NCBI GenBank assembly: GCA_013115125.1
Contig: JABANN010000509.1
Coordinates: 1 to 24,315, forward strand
Origin: Perkinsus olseni
Taxonomy: Eukaryota; Perkinsozoa; Perkinsida
DNA: 24,315 nt
Reading direction: 5' to 3'
The notes beneath the pieces are model-generated. The model ran no database searches, was not told the origin of the DNA, and worked only from the letters and a program-made list of their open reading frames with translations. The stretch's first letter is position 1. Each line of letters opens with the position of its first letter. The position numbers and the translations under genes are program-made. Shown piece after piece: positions 9,201 through 17,306 of the stretch.

Positions 9201-9946
9201 ACTAGAGATCATGACCCAGAGGACCCTATAGAGAGGTCTCGTGTAGAAAAGGCAGGAGGACAGATAATGATGGTTCAAGGGGTGGCCAGAGTCTGTAATA
9301 CCCGTAACCTGTCTTCTGTCGTATATTGAGCTTATCCGGGGATAGGCACCTCGAAGACCAAGAGGGTCATGCAGGGGTTGGCGATGACCCGTAGCATTGG
9401 GGATTATTATTTTAAACGTCCCCATGCCCTGTCTATACCCGATCCAGATGTTCAAGTGAGCAGCTCACTGGGAAGTGATGGCTCCTTCTAGGGGTTGGTT
9501 AGATACTACCGTTGGATCAGAAGGATTGCTTCGTTTTATTGGCGAGTGATGGTATATTCGAGAAGACCATGACAAATGACCAGGCAGTAGCGTTGGCAGC
9601 AGAGAGGTTGAAGGCAGAGGGCCCTGAAGGAGCTGCTAAGGCGGTTATACGGAATGCGTAATGGACGATTACTCGGGTGTTGAGGTATCTGCGGACTTCG
9701 TTCAATCCACCTCAGATACAGCCAGGGGTCAGAGGATAACCTCAGTTGCATCTGTGTGCAGTTCGATTGGCATGAAGCCAAGTCCTTAGATGTAGTACAC
9801 AGAAGGGTGATCATGTCGTGGGGGTGATGGTGATGATGACGGTGCTTTAGGTCATCTTGAAGCGGGCTAAGGCTAATGCTACTCCTGCTACCCAGCCTAT
9901 ACCAGCAGCCGCAGTGGAGGACGATAGTTTCGATATGTTTGCATGA
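6295..9946 (+). CDS. RS-rich / cold-shock domain / PP2C phosphatase fusion protein
   Basis: Model of 800 aa. Exons: 6295-6347, 6390-6469, 6516-6639, 6687-6835, 6922-7049, 7118-7281, 7347-7450, 7500-7594, 7638-7768, 7800-7938, 8175-8254, 8306-8408, 8484-8640, 8709-8796, 8847-9067, 9094-9116, 9165-9294, 9346-9455, 9521-9657, 9716-9806, 9851-9946. Residues 1-178 are rich in Arg-Ser pairs. GWWLHKGGQWRWHQ (about 208-221) starts an OCRE-like aromatic stretch. A cold-shock domain follows (GRVAKFDQTRGFGFIY, then DDEVLFVHRKGI across a 236-nt intron). From about 480 a full metal-dependent PP2C appears: KKTLQDR, LYGVFDGHGG, GSTATIF, ASVGDSR, LTRDHDP, GLAMTRSIGD, LLASDGIF and GSEDN. Metal-binding Asp residues are intact; Gln replaces the Glu of the usual MED motif. 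The 3' half is secure. The join at 7769-7799 (31-nt intron) is the weakest point: without it the RS protein stops at 7772 and the cold-shock/PP2C part needs another start, such as ATG 7684. Confidence 0.72.
8409..8483 (+). repeat. GCG/GCT trinucleotide run inside a PP2C-gene intron
   Basis: A GCG and GCT run of about ten triplets fills roughly 8450-8480 and ends directly in the CTCAG 3' splice site. It could be translated as poly-Ala, but the upstream frame meets a TAG within the intron, and skipping 8409-8483 rejoins both exons in phase. Confidence 0.6.
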
Positions 9947-10763
9947 TGGATGGTGGTGCTATCAATCTTGGTGGTGGACGGTATTGGTGATCTGGTGCTT
10001 CCTCTGGGGGTTGCTTCAACAAGGTCAACAGCAGTAGTAGTGGCGTGGGCACAGGTAATAATATATATTCCCTTCATCATCAACTCCACGCTTTTCCGTA
10101 GCCAGTATATTACTGACCCGCAGTAACTGTGTTGTTGGTCCGATATTCCTCAGTCTCCCTCCGTTCTGGCCCGCCGTCACCGCCACTACTGATGTCCTCC
10201 CCGGAGAAGCCCTATTAGATGGAGTACCATGACGACATGCCGACCATCGTTACGTACGGCTCTCTACGGTCAACTGCCGCTGCTGCTACTAATCTGAGTA
10301 TCGCCGTTGTTGTTGTGGTTGCTATCGTTGAAACTATAGTGAAAGGAATACAGAGCCGGACCCTTTGGGGAACTGTAGGGCTGCTGCTCACCCACACCAC
10401 CACAGTGGCACCTAGAGCTTTACCGGCATCTGAGGCTTGGAGACTACTGCTTAGTAATCTTTTCCTACTGTTCTAGGTTACTGTACGATTATCATCACAT
10501 TTACCTTCCGGCCCCTACTATTATACAATTATGGTCAGGAGGAGTGGGTACTACTTGGTGGTACCAAACTGGAAATGGTGGGAGTAGTTATAATCAGTAT
10601 CTGCGTCGTCCTACTGTACCATTAGTCTTTCCTATGTTGTTGTGGACGTCGGAGCTCTCTAGTGGCCTATTAGTCATCATACTAGTAATCATCATTCCTT
10701 TTTCACCACGCTATTGCGTTCTCTCAATTATAGGCCCAGTGGGATAAGGCTTCAACCTCCCAT
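9947..10763. other. Unassigned region with coding-like fragments on both strands
   Basis: No gene model closes here. On the minus strand there are polar, Ser/Gly/Asn-rich open stretches: one starting ATGATG at about 10680 (MMTNRPLESS...), one ending near 10269 (rich in Asn and Ser, ending ISSSSGS) and one at about 10211-10110 (GFSGEDISSGGDGG...). They suggest an intron-split low-complexity gene, but splice phases did not fit together. On the plus strand a Gly/Tyr/Gln-rich stretch (WWYQTGNGGSSYNQY, near 10555-10600) and a hydrophobic frame at 10219-10476 also appear. Part of it must be the promoter of the next gene. Confidence 0.35.
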
Positions 10764-12948
10764 ATGACCTCTACCACTGTCATAAGCAGAACAGCAGCAG
10801 CAGCTGGCCTCAGGGGTGGTGCGAGCCATCACCTCCCTCCCATAGTACGAGCACTGGACGATTTGCGTAGATGGCGTAGAGCTACAGTACAGCCCGAAGT
10901 TGTTGCTAACCTCCTGTTCGAGGCCACTGAGCCCAAAACCCTTACCGCGTAGTACTACGGTGGCAGGCGGAGGTTGGGAATGCGTTGGGCAGATACACTC
11001 CTAGGCAGCTCACGGAGTTAGCATTCTCTATAGTAGTGGTACTGGGCCGTGGAAGTCCTGGTGATGCCCAGGATGACAGTATGGAACAATGGCTGATACC
11101 TGTGGGGGATGAGATCATGAGACGTGGGGCCCAGGGGTTCTATTCAAAGGACATAGGTCATAACAACGACAGCTGGATGCCGCTAGCTGAGGTGTGCTAC
11201 AGGAGCCGCTCTAGAGACGTTCGCGCCACGACTACCATCACATCCAGTCAGTCGCATGCTGGCACATCGAGGAGTATCTTTGAGGTCGTCAATGTCATGC
11301 TCCGACCTTTGTACGGTACTGTGGGCCCGATCGCTCTTGGTGTCCCGGACGGACGATGCTGGGCTCATGTCGGATGCGGAAAATATATTTCAGGAAATGC
11401 ACAGGAAGGGGTGAGAATCTCACATCACAAACAGTGCTATGGCAACAACCCTAAAAGGTTCCACAATCTACCGACGTTGCCTGCCTTGTTCCGTCTATTA
11501 AAAGGCATAGCCTCTCTGCCCAGTATGACCCCGTCCATCGATACTGCAGTGGACGCTCTGGCCATGAGTCTTAGCCAGCAGGAGGGCCTCCTTAAGGACC
11601 AACTCCAGTCGAAGCAAGTGAACTTCCTTCTCTTTGCGCTCACCGAAAGTAAGTGCTGCTGCTGGCCCTCGGTGTATTGGTGTGATGGTAGGCCGTGGGG
11701 CAGCTAGTGGTACGTGGAGGGGACGCAAGAGGTTCCTGCAAGTCATGTTACCGATAGTAGCCAAGCATACCAATGATGGAAGACTATCAAGGGATACTGC
11801 GGTACTACCGCTTCTAGTCCTAGTGTGTTGTTGGAATATTGAGGGCAGTAGTGTAGATCATCAGGTGTCGTGTCTGAGGGCGTATGCTCGGTCGTGCAGG
11901 AAGAGCACGACTACAGGGGAACAGCAACTGCAGGCTGGAGACAGCTTCCTGGGGGATGTTGATCTCACCCGGATGAGTCAGGTGCTTCTGGCCAGGTGCA
12001 GCCCCTGGATTCTCGAAGGTAGTACTTTCCTTGTCCTATGTTCTCACTCTGACCTCAGTGCTGTCTGAGGCCCATACCTTGCCCGTTACTTGGCTTACTA
12101 ATATCCTCTTCGTTTACTCATCATCATCTGAGACCTGCTACAGCCCAAATACTGAGGCTACACCAGTGGTCCTCAGCAAGGTGGTGACCATGTTAGAGAG
12201 ACAAGTGGATAAGATACCCCCCATCAAAGCAGGGGACATACTATCATACATGGCTAGGCTTGGTATCGTCAGTGGGGGTGGCAAGCTCCTTGACTTTTGT
12301 ATCGAGAACACCCCTCCTTGTGGAAGGCTACTGCGTGCCCTATGCAAGTTGGGTGTCACACCACAACAGCTGGACTCGTTGGTATCCCGTCGTACCGAGA
12401 CTGAAGCTGCTGACCCTCAGGATTGGCTCCTACCGATGGCAATCGCTGTTATGACGAGTACGTCAGGTGCCCTCACCCCTGCGATGATTCAGCTGTATCA
12501 ATCGTTCGGCAATATGGCGACTGACCTCACGGACGACGCCCGGCTAGGGCTGCATATACTGGCTTCGATGTGCGGCGGCAACCTCTGTGGCAACAACAGT
12601 CCACCGCCTACAACTCCTTCCGCCCCTGCTAGTTGGGCAGCGGAGGTAGCCAGGCTCCTACCAGATGCCATTACTGGCTTTACCATGGACAACGGCTATA
12701 CATTACCAGTAGCGCTGCCTCGAGAGAAAGTGTCCATACGCTTGGTGCAGCCTAAGGCCCATGTCCTGGACAGCGGGACTATGGAGCTGTCCTTGTCTGC
12801 CAAGTACAGGGCTCGACAAGTGTGGTTGTCGAGACTTGGCTGGACTGAGGTATGCATACCAATGGCACGATGGAATGCCATGGCGTCTGATGAGGAAAAA
12901 TTGAGAGCCTTAACGCTGCATGGGATACGTTTCGGGAGTCTTACTTGA
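10764..12948 (+). CDS. RAP-domain protein, probable organellar RNA-binding factor
   Basis: Predicted 646 aa in six exons: 10764-10948, 10993-11156, 11215-11410, 11458-11648, 11704-12018, 12059-12948; introns are 44, 58, 47, 55 and 40 nt with matching phases. The body is helical repeats of the kind found in FASTK-like and octotricopeptide proteins, for example YTPRQLTELAFSIVVVL, LCTVLWARSLLVSRTDD and DILSYMARLG. The last 75 residues match the RAP domain: KVSIRLVQP, a central ARQVWLSRLGW, then CIPMARWNAM and EEKLRAL. Such proteins usually act in mitochondria or plastids on rRNA or mRNA. The N-terminus (MTSTTVISRTAAAAGLRGG) has Arg, Ser, Thr and Ala and no acids, as expected of a mitochondrial presequence. 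The usual Asp-Gly-Pro of RAP is Val-Gln-Pro here. An optional further 45-nt phase-0 intron in the fifth exon (about 11821-11865) cannot be excluded. Confidence 0.83.
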
Positions 12949-13032
12949 TGTTTCTGCACTCTTTTCTATGCTGCCCTTGTGTTAGTGAGGTTTGAATGCC
13001 ACAGCAGCGACCAGTACATTGTCTAATATGTT
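12949..13032 (+). other. Short intergenic gap
   Basis: Only 84 bases separate the RAP gene stop from the next ATG. They must hold a 3' UTR end and the next 5' UTR, so the promoter of the zinc-finger gene either overlaps the RAP gene or the two share one transcript. No terminator or TATA box is evident. Confidence 0.5.
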
Positions 13033-14074
13033 ATGGCTGTAGACGCTAGTGACGATGCTTCCACTACTGCTGCTCCCTCGGGACCGTTCATCCTACCAGA
13101 GGCCATAATCATCCGAGACATCATCGTCTTTGGACTCACACCACAGTTCATGAGCCAGCATAGAATAAAAGGTACCTCTGCTGCTTCCTTGATGTATCGA
13201 GGGTAGTCATCAGTCAGATAATAATGTATTCGTTGTGATAGCTCGAAAGAGTAATGCCGAGGCTACAGCGATGGCTATCAACCCTATTACTGTCCGTAGT
13301 ACTCTCTCGGCAGCAGCATCAGAGCCAGTCCGGGTATCAGAGGCACATGCCACTGGAGGCATACGTATAGGGGAACTAGTCATGCCCCTCGAACGTGTTA
13401 GGGAGGACCTGATGGAGTGCCAGTCACGGATACGCTTAGTGCTAGCATGCTTCAGTTCCAGTGTGCTGCTGCCATCAAGGACAATATCACTATGGCAAAC
13501 GGAGGCTATCGATCTCAGCAGCGCCAGTCAGCTGTTCTCTACCATGAGAGACCTCTACCCGGTTGAAGGCACTACTGCAGGGGGAAGAAGGCTCCGCTTG
13601 GGGTGTGCTATCCACATAAGCCCACCGGGAGCAGTCATCCCTCGGCTCACGGAAAATATGCTGTTGCCTGATGATACGGTGGGGGACAGCAGCAGCAGCA
13701 GCAGTGGCATCCATCCCCATGGTGGAGAGTTAGCCTGTGTAAGATGCCTGCCTGGAGCGGAGGGAAGGATGATGTGTAGAGAGTGTCGAGGTAGTCTACT
13801 ACTACCTGTAGGTAACAAGTATTAGCCTAGTAGGTTCGGCCGCACTACGGTGCTTGTCATGCCATGGTATTGCCTTCTTGCCATGCCCCAATTGTCATGA
13901 TAGTTCGGGATTGAAGGTGCTAAGTCTGAGGAAGTGTTTATGATGGCGTTGCTGTCAGCTAAGAGCTGTAGCAGCAGTGAACTCTAACGACTCCTCGGCT
14001 ACAGTGAGAGTAACAGAACGCTGTGAATGCTGTGTTGGCACAGGCGAGGTGTAGTGCCAACCGTTGCCCCTTTG

Positions 14075-14107
<33 letters not shown>

Positions 14108-14232
14108 CCATCTTGTATACTGCCCTCATCAGATGCTGCCCGATGTGCATGGGTGTTGGTGAGCTCCGTTGCCCTCAATGCCTGGGGAAGGGTGATGTGC
14201 CATGTGAGTGTAGAATGAAGTCATTCTTGTGA
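13033..14232 (+). CDS. CXXC-rich zinc-finger protein, DnaJ-like Cys repeats
   Basis: Predicted 320 aa. Exons: 13033-13171, 13242-13790, 13834-13916, 13959-14050, 14133-14232; introns are 70, 43, 42 and 82 nt and phases agree. The first two thirds have no recognised fold. From about residue 213 come seven Cys pairs: CVRC, CRECRG, CLSCHG, CPNCHD, CECCVGTG, CPMCMGVG and CPQCLGKG, then CEC. The CXXCXGXG pattern is that of the DnaJ/BSD2 zinc ribbon, which holds two zincs per four motifs. No J domain is visible, so this is more like BSD2-type or plastid/mitochondrial assembly factors than a complete DnaJ. Each Cys cluster is completed by splicing, which supports the intron calls. A Ser run encoded by six CAG-phase triplets lies at 13687-13704. 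Substrate and location are unknown. Confidence 0.75.
14077..14106 (+). repeat. (GCT)10 microsatellite inside an intron
   Basis: Ten perfect GCT units lie within the 82-nt intron 14051-14132 of the zinc-finger gene, 26 bases upstream of its 3' splice site. Read through, they would give poly-Ala, but the exon frame hits TAG first and splicing restores the Cys motif, so the repeat is best seen as intronic. Confidence 0.85.
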
Positions 14233-14299
14233 TTACCGAGACACTACTGCATCGAGTTGGGGAAGGAGGGTGTACTCTCGGCTGTTCCAGTCTTCCAAA

Positions 14300-15529
14300 A
14301 TGCCAAGTATGTCTCGGTCACGCTCACAGTTTCAAGGCACCTCTAGGTTCCTTGCAGCACCCTCATCGTCTGCTGCCCGTGGAGTAGCGGATGATAGATC
14401 CTTTTGGGACTGGTTATTCACCACTGGTTTGGCGATTGGCTCTGTGGTAGCCGTGGTCCTACTCGCCCTCTACGCCCTCTATTACTACCTCGCCTACCGC
14501 TATCATCTCGATGAGTATATACACCCTGGGTGGTGGTGGAAGGTTTTGACTGAATGCCGCTACAGTGGATGTCGTCGTCCTCAAAACAGCAGCGTTTCTG
14601 ATACGGAGGTGTAGTAGTCGCAGTTCAATGAGCGCCGAGGTCTCCTGTGTATGGTAGCTCCCCTCATCCTCGACCGCCTCTCAATCTGATCGACACGCCG
14701 TGCCCTCATCGGCATGCAGTGACACTGGTCAGGCAGGAACTCGGCGGCCAGCTTCCAACGCCAGTGTGGCATTTATAGTACGACTCTCTGACGCCTTCTT
14801 GAGTGACGTGATATAACTGTTGGTCAACTAATGTGTGTAGAGCACTCCCGAGGCGTTGGCGAAAGTCCGACAGGAGCTGTTGCCATTTGCGAGAGAGAAG
14901 TGTGGTCCAGCAGCACTTGCCTTCATCGATGATGATAAGATGATCGCCGATTGCATCTCCACGTAGGCTGCAGAACCAATCGACACAACTGTTGCCCTTC
15001 TTTCCTGCAGATATGGTTTCAGTCCGAACAAGGCGGTTCTTGCCTTGAGAGTTTGGCTCACTTTCCGCTACCCCAAACCTGAGAGAGAGCCTCCTACTAG
15101 GTGGACAGTAGAGCAGGCCAATCCACAGGACGGTTGCTCTTTCCTTAGTGACGAGTGATCCCTCCCATACTGTTCATGAGGCTACGGTTATCTTTAGGTC
15201 GCCGTTCCCTCCCAGACAACGGTCATCACTCGGAGCAATGCCCCTATCTAGGAAATTGTTTCACGAGATAAGGCCAACTCCCCTCGGTTCCGGACGGACT
15301 GGTGGTGCATCAATGGATGGCGTTGGAGCAAGAGTTAAGGTCCCGACAGAGCGGTAGTGTTTGGGTATCACGGAGAACGTGGTTATACTCTGCCTTCGCA
15401 GGGGCTCACCGTGCGTTGTTTCCCCAGCCACTATGGATGGTGATAACGTCAAGTCTGATGATGAGAATAGCAGGAGTTGCGCCGTGGGTGCAATTCGGTT
15501 GGCCTCTCTACAATTTGACTAATACATAA
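14300..15529 (+). CDS. Membrane-anchored CRAL-TRIO (Sec14-like) lipid-binding protein
   Basis: Predicted 332 aa. Exons: 14300-14608, 14658-14807, 14841-14962, 15011-15147, 15198-15221, 15273-15529; introns are 49, 33, 48, 50 and 51 nt and the summed coding length is a whole number of codons. A Ser/Arg-rich N-terminus precedes one strong membrane helix (about residues 39-65, LAIGSVVAVVLLALYALYYY). A low-complexity linker follows. YGFSPNKAVLALRVWLTFR (about 195-213) fits the CRAL-TRIO N-terminal helix pair. The rest has weaker CRAL-TRIO features: LEQEL, HRALFPQPLW (compare HYPERL) and AGVAPWVQFGWPL (compare NAPW..F...W). Sec14-type proteins carry phospholipids or other hydrophobic ligands. The domain is short and lacks a clear Asp before its core strand, so the C-terminal half may have another intron. 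The exact start and the 24-nt fifth exon are the least certain parts. Confidence 0.68.
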
Positions 15530-15668
15530 TTAGTTGTGTCATGTGTGCGGATTGCCTCATCTCCGACGGGAGATCTTTGCGAAGCTTCCAACTCATACGC
15601 TCAGTTTGTGGTTTCTCGGGAGTGAATAATAATGGTGAAATGCTGAAGATGTGCGGTATTTTCTCATC
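15530..15668. other. Gap upstream of the tRNA
   Basis: No gene seen. A hairpin ATCTCC-GACG-GGAGAT lies at 15559-15574. CTCATCTCCGA in it is repeated exactly at the start of the tRNA gene (15664-15673). Confidence 0.5.
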
Positions 15669-15741
15669 TCCGATGTAGTCTAGCTGGTCAGGATTCGTGG
15701 CTCTCACCCACGCGACCGGGGTTCGAGTCCCCGCATCGGAA
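15669..15741 (+). tRNA. tRNA-Glu (anticodon CTC)
   Basis: A 73-base cloverleaf can be drawn: acceptor TCCGATG pairs with CATCGGA and is followed by discriminator A. The anticodon stem CGTGG/CCACG encloses loop CTCTCAC with anticodon CTC at 15703-15705, and the T arm is CGGGG-TTCGAGT-CCCCG. The internal B box GGTTCGAGTCC is canonical and the A box is close to consensus. There is no intron and no encoded CCA. It closely follows the general eukaryotic tRNA-Glu sequence. Confidence 0.97.
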
Positions 15742-15749
15742 CTTTTAGC

Positions 15750-15755
15750 TTTTTT
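15750..15755 (+). terminator. RNA polymerase III T-run terminator
   Basis: Six consecutive T residues start nine bases after the tRNA end, which is the standard pol III stop. A weaker TTTT occurs at 15743-15746. Confidence 0.85.
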
Positions 15756-16046
15756 GCACAACTACCGTGCGACGCTGGGACAATTAGACCATTGCCAAGG
15801 GGCCCATACAACCCTGCGAACCCTGTTGTTTTTCCCATAGTCGCGCTTTAATCGTGTAACGGCTGCGTCAACAGTTGCACTGCAACACGGGGTGAACACC
15901 ACGATGGCGGTCACCCCCGAACCATCGGATCTGTCTACGTTTGTGTCAATGCTAGCCTAGGCTAGCGAACACGAAAATTCGGAAACATATTTCAATCCAC
16001 ACATAGTTACTGTTTAGCTCGTCTTAACACTTCTCCACGACAACAC
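15756..16046 (+). promoter_or_regulatory. Upstream region of the transporter with palindromes
   Basis: No gene is seen between the tRNA terminator and the transporter ATG. Perfect palindromes occur: GTTGCA-C-TGCAAC (15874-15886), GGGGTGA/TCACCCC (15889-15895 with 15911-15917) and the 16-mer GCTAGCCTAGGCTAGC (15951-15966), 81 bases before the ATG. They are candidate operator-like sites or 5' UTR hairpins. Confidence 0.5.
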
Positions 16047-17306
16047 ATGAGCGACAAACAGAGCATCGTGAACGAGTGCGTCCTCGGGCGTCCTGATGGA
16101 TCCTCTCACTTCCGCAGTGTGGTCAATTACTGCCTGATTGCCATCGGTGTCGGCATATTGGCACTACCGAAGGCAATCGCTCAAGCCGGTTGGGTAGTTG
16201 GTGTTCTTCTATTGATATTGGCAGCTGGGCTCGCTCAGTATGCTATGGTCCTGCTGTACAAGAGTATGCGTATGACTGCATCCAATGGTATCTTCCCAAC
16301 CTTCCAAGCTGTTGGTAAAGATGCGTTCGGCGTTGTTGGTATGGCCTTCGTCTCATTCGTGGTGTACCTCGACCTAGTGTTCGTGTGTGCGCTTCTGGTC
16401 ATCCTCGTCGGGGACGGCATGGAGACCCTCGTCCCTTCGGTGGATACCTTCTGGTGGAAGCTCATCTTCACTCTGGTCATGCTTCCTCTCTCTTGGTTGC
16501 CTAGCATGAAGGAAGTAGCATTCGTTTCCGCCATCGGAGTGGGAGCTACCATTGTGACCTGTATAGCCGTCGTGGGAGCCTCGGCTCGTGAGGTTGCCGA
16601 TCCGGTAACCGAGAAGGTTCACAGTGTCTGGCCATTGTCTCTGATGGACGCTGTTGTATCTCTGACCAACTTTTTCTTTGCTTTCACCGTTGCACCGGTG
16701 ATCCCAACTCTAGTAGTTGACATGAAGAAGCCCGAAGATTTCCCCAGAGTGAGTGGTGTCGCTCTGATTGTCATCAGCGCTGTCTTTGCTATCATTGGGT
16801 TCGCTGGTTACCTTGGCTTTGGCACGGATCTCGTCACCTATGCTAACATCAGCGAGGCGATTGCTCACGGTCGGTCTTCCAATGACTGGTTGTTGATCAT
16901 CGTTGAAGCAGCTATCGAAGTAGTTTGCTTCAGTCACTTCCTGGTCATGCTGAACCCTGTTAGTATCGCTGTTGAGGATGTTATCAAGGTGGTCGGTAAG
17001 AAGCAGAGTGTTCCATGGTGGTTGAAGATCCTCGCTCGTTCCGTTCTGGTGTTTTTCTGTTTCGCTATCGCTGTGTTGATCCCAGCATTCAGTAAGCTAG
17101 TGGACCTCATCTCTGCCACTCTCTGTGTATTCCTCCAGTTGCTATTCCCTGTGGGCTTCTACTGGGTCCTCACCAAGAGGAGCGGAGGCAAGGGATATCG
17201 CAACAAGTGGTTCAAGTACGGCGAGTATGCTCTGATGCTATTCTGCGTTGTACTTGGCGTGTTCAGTGGTGTTGTTGGCACATGGTCGGTCATTTCTAGC
17301 TGGTAA
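16047..17306 (+). CDS. Amino acid/auxin permease (AAAP) family transporter
   Basis: Single-exon 419-aa membrane protein. About eleven helices can be drawn (near residues 26-46, 48-72, 93-121, 135-152, 156-178, 200-222, 236-258, 280-304, 325-346, 350-374, 391-415). The first carries the AAAP signature GVGILALPKAIAQAGW, which breaks the helix and binds substrate in this fold. TNFFFAFTVAPVIPTLVVDMKKPEDFP matches the conserved helix-6 region with its Pro and following basic loop (only its ends are needed: TNFFFAF and DMKKPEDFP). Family members move neutral amino acids with H+ or Na+ across plasma or vacuolar membranes; substrate cannot be read from sequence. The start MSDKQS gives a short cytosolic N-tail. 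Unlike every other full protein gene here, it has no intron, and its codon use shows no break. Regulation is unknown, though palindromes lie upstream. Confidence 0.95.
   Translation: MSDKQSIVNECVLGRPDGSSHFRSVVNYCLIAIGVGILALPKAIAQAGWVVGVLLLILAAGLAQYAMVLLYKSMRMTASNGIFPTFQAVGKDAFGVVGMAFVSFVVYLDLVFVCALLVILVGDGMETLVPSVDTFWWKLIFTLVMLPLSWLPSMKEVAFVSAIGVGATIVTCIAVVGASAREVADPVTEKVHSVWPLSLMDAVVSLTNFFFAFTVAPVIPTLVVDMKKPEDFPRVSGVALIVISAVFAIIGFAGYLGFGTDLVTYANISEAIAHGRSSNDWLLIIVEAAIEVVCFSHFLVMLNPVSIAVEDVIKVVGKKQSVPWWLKILARSVLVFFCFAIAVLIPAFSKLVDLISATLCVFLQLLFPVGFYWVLTKRSGGKGYRNKWFKYGEYALMLFCVVLGVFSGVVGTWSVISSW

Noticed and set aside
10219-10476. 85-codon plus-strand hydrophobic frame
   Set aside because: Its Val run comes from GTT triplets and the opposite strand reads more naturally as a polar protein; no splice partner found.
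11157-11457. Continuous frame through the second and third RAP-gene exons
   Set aside because: The alternative frame between introns 11157-11214 and 11411-11457 gives clear helical-repeat sequence, while the straight read-through does not.
14023-14232. Frame with a poly-Ala run before the final Cys pairs
   Set aside because: The (GCT)10 lies in an intron; splicing at 14051-14132 joins CECCVGTG to CPMC in phase, which the open frame does not.
15519-15761. Minus-strand frame of 80 codons
   Set aside because: It is the reverse complement of the tRNA-Glu gene, a common source of false proteins.
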